A DNA stretch of 64,000 nucleotides, taken from contig NZ_CAJHCP010000004.1 of the NCBI RefSeq assembly GCF_904848625.1, positions 186,001 through 250,000 on the forward strand, read 5' to 3'. Source of the DNA: Paraburkholderia metrosideri. GTDB taxonomy: Bacteria > Pseudomonadota > Gammaproteobacteria > Burkholderiales > Burkholderiaceae. Numbering within the stretch: position 1 is the stretch's first letter; the number at the start of each line of letters is the position of its first letter. Under the pieces are notes generated by a model. The model ran no database searches. It was given only the letters and a program-made list of their open reading frames with translations, and had not been told where the DNA came from. Positions 62,597-64,000 of this stretch are shown one piece after another. Made by a program: the position numbers and the translations under genes.

Positions 62597-63336
62597 TTGA
62601 TTCTCCTAACCATGCACCCAGAAAGACCGGCCCAGTTAACGAGTGAATCTCTGTTCACTGTTAAAAAACGAAATTCAAAGCCCAGTCGGTATTGCCGCGC
62701 CTCACGCTAAATCAACGTAATGCGCGGCATCTCCCTCGCGTAAAATCCCGGCCCGATTTGGCGTGATCCGGGAGAAACGACTGGCTGCATCCGAATATCG
62801 TTGGTAGAGCGATGCAGCGAGGCTTGATGGACGTTGAAGTTATTCGGAGCGCCCCCTCGCGACCGTGCGTTAGCCCACGCAATGCGTCGCCGAGGGTGGG
62901 CTTCCACACAGTTGGACGAATCAGACTGTCAAGAATCGTTAATTACCGATCTCTTTAAACCGCTAGACATTTTTGTCTTTAAATATGGAATCCCAACTAT
63001 CTTCACGTTGAATAAGCGAGGCATTCCACAGAATCCGGCCGATTGCCAGTAGCGGAATCACTAACTCTTCAGCAGTACCTGGCCGATCGCGCAACCGCAA
63101 TAACGCTTTTAATCCGTCGAGATAAGTGTTTATCCGCACGCAAATCAACAACGGCCGAAGCGCAATGAGCGCAATCACACAGACAGGGTGTAGATGAACC
63201 ACGTCATCACCCGATCTCAAACTGACGGCGCACGTTCTCATTGCGTGCGTTACCCCACAGAGTGAACGCAATCCCAATTCAACCGACTTCAGGCGACAAT
63301 AGAGACATCGCAACTCCATCGAGAACAGGAAAACCG
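62597..63336. other. intergenic region of about 740 bases
   Basis: No confident gene. The GC content drops between 62920 and 63160. Several open frames exist, for example 62963-63397 (-) and 62834-63052 (+), but they lack Shine-Dalgarno sequences and protein-like composition. The promoter of the glycine-rich gene should lie in the first 100 bases, and that of the SDR gene just before 63337. TCCCGG and CCGGGA at 62746 and 62768 could pair as a weak hairpin. Confidence 0.4.
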
Positions 63337-64000
63337 ATGCTTCTATCAGAACAATGGGTACTGGTAACGGGCGGCGCCCGCGGGCTGGGCGCGGCAATTA
63401 CGCGGGCACTCCTGCGCGAAGGCGCAAGCGTGGTCGTGAATTATCACAAGAGCGAAACGCAGGCTCTCGCGTTGAAAGACGAATTCGGCGACCGGGTATT
63501 GCCGCTTCAAGCCGACATCACCGACACAGCCGCGGTCGCGCATCTGTTCGATGCAGCACGAGCGCAGACCGGTCAACCGGTGGTGTCGGTGGTGAATAAC
63601 GCGCTGGCCGACTTCCGCTTCGACGGCGACGCACGCCCGACCATCGACTCGATCCAATGGTCGCATTTCCAGCAGCAACTCGATGGCTCGCTCAAAGGCG
63701 CGCTCAACACGATCCAGGCGGCCGCGGCCGGCATGCGCGCGCGAGGGTTTGGCCGCATCGTCAACGTGGGCACCAATCTGTTTCAGAACCCGGTGGTCCC
63801 GTATCACGATTACACGGCGGCCAAAGCGGCGCTGTTGTCGCTGACCCGCACCGCCGCACACGATCTCGGTCCCGACGGCATCACGGTGAACATGGTGTCG
63901 GGTGGCCTGCTACGCACCACCGACGCCAGCGCGGCCACCCCCGAATTCGTGTTCGACCTGATCGCCAGTTCCACGCCGGTGCGGCGCGTCACGACGCCCG
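63337..64000 (+). CDS. SDR-family oxidoreductase (3-oxoacyl-ACP-reductase-like), partial
   Basis: The first 221 codons of a short-chain dehydrogenase; the gene runs off the window. The NAD(P) motif is VTGGARGLGAAI at residues 9-20. The region VVNNALADFR stands for the usual NNAG, with Leu-Ala in place of Ala-Gly. The catalytic Tyr and Lys are in YHDYTAAKAALLSL, and the Ser position is occupied within RIVNVGTNLFQNP, where a Thr or Asn seems to replace the expected Ser. AGGA ends 6 bases before the ATG. The substrate is unknown; family size suggests about 30 residues remain beyond the window. Confidence 0.85.
   Translation, partial: MLLSEQWVLVTGGARGLGAAITRALLREGASVVVNYHKSETQALALKDEFGDRVLPLQADITDTAAVAHLFDAARAQTGQPVVSVVNNALADFRFDGDARPTIDSIQWSHFQQQLDGSLKGALNTIQAAAAGMRARGFGRIVNVGTNLFQNPVVPYHDYTAAKAALLSLTRTAAHDLGPDGITVNMVSGGLLRTTDASAATPEFVFDLIASSTPVRRVTTP

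Noticed and set aside
62963-63397. A 144-codon - strand frame upstream of and overlapping the SDR gene start
   Set aside because: No ribosome site, unusual composition, and overlap with a clear SDR start on the other strand.
1-64000. tRNA, rRNA, insertion sequences, integrase or phage genes
   Set aside because: I looked for cloverleaf-like segments, transposase motifs and integrase signatures and saw none that I could support.

Overview
The window is a stretch of high-GC proteobacterial chromosome. Its gene content points to a Burkholderiales member, most likely Paraburkholderia or a close relative. The signs are a large-type NAD-glutamate dehydrogenase, a DUF4148 small exported protein, a DUF3348/DUF802/OmpA/DUF2894 cluster, an NhaR-like LysR regulator next to terC, an H-NS paralogue with a lysine/alanine tail, a Gram-negative porin and a TonB receptor. 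I found no rRNA, tRNA, IS element, prophage or CRISPR array. The species assignment is an inference.

Layout. 0-7 kb: gdhB, then an M14 peptidase and an alpha/beta hydrolase in one operon. 7-14 kb: an EamA transporter, then a periplasmic methionine-sulfoxide repair operon (msrB-dipZ-msrA) divergent from an OmpR-type two-component system. 14-21 kb: an MFS transporter, a DUF4148 protein, an unusual multi-pass histidine kinase with its response regulator, a repeat-containing membrane protein, and a HAD phosphatase. 21-27 kb: an ArsR regulator divergent from a drug-type MFS pump, a major porin, and a LysR regulator divergent from terC. 27-32 kb: a four-gene operon encoding a MotA/TolQ-like channel protein with a long repeat tail and a MotB/ZorB-like OmpA partner, flanked by DUF3348 and DUF2894 proteins. 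It is the best candidate here for an undescribed system.

32-44 kb: a DadA-like oxidoreductase; a Fur-type iron operon (TonB receptor, Sel1 protein, PiuC dioxygenase); a monocarboxylate transporter (DUF3311 + SSS permease) divergent from a two-component system across a region with a perfect 13-bp inverted repeat; a GGDEF diguanylate cyclase; and a BON-like exported protein. 44-49 kb: a tightly packed operon for a lipoprotein sulfatase, an exported formylglycine-generating enzyme, an orphan NlpA/MetQ-like binding protein and a cysteine-cluster protein. 49-56 kb: a cardiolipin synthase, an H-NS/histone-H1-like fusion, small proteins of unknown function, DUF6765, DUF488, an FKBP isomerase and a nitrilase-family amidohydrolase. 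The last two both appear to start with TTG. 56-60 kb: the ligase-associated Lhr-type helicase and PdeM phosphoesterase, without their usual ligase nearby. 60-64 kb: a very large secreted Gly/His/Asp repeat protein and the 5' part of an SDR gene cut by the window end.

Themes. Many genes serve the envelope and stress responses: oxidised-protein repair, iron uptake, porin, motor-like inner-membrane complex, cardiolipin and nucleoid proteins. Three two-component systems each sit beside a plausible target or partner. Gene ends often overlap by 4 nt (ATGA or GTGA), so operon calls are usually firm. Start sites were chosen from Shine-Dalgarno sequences and signal peptides and several differ from the longest open frame.
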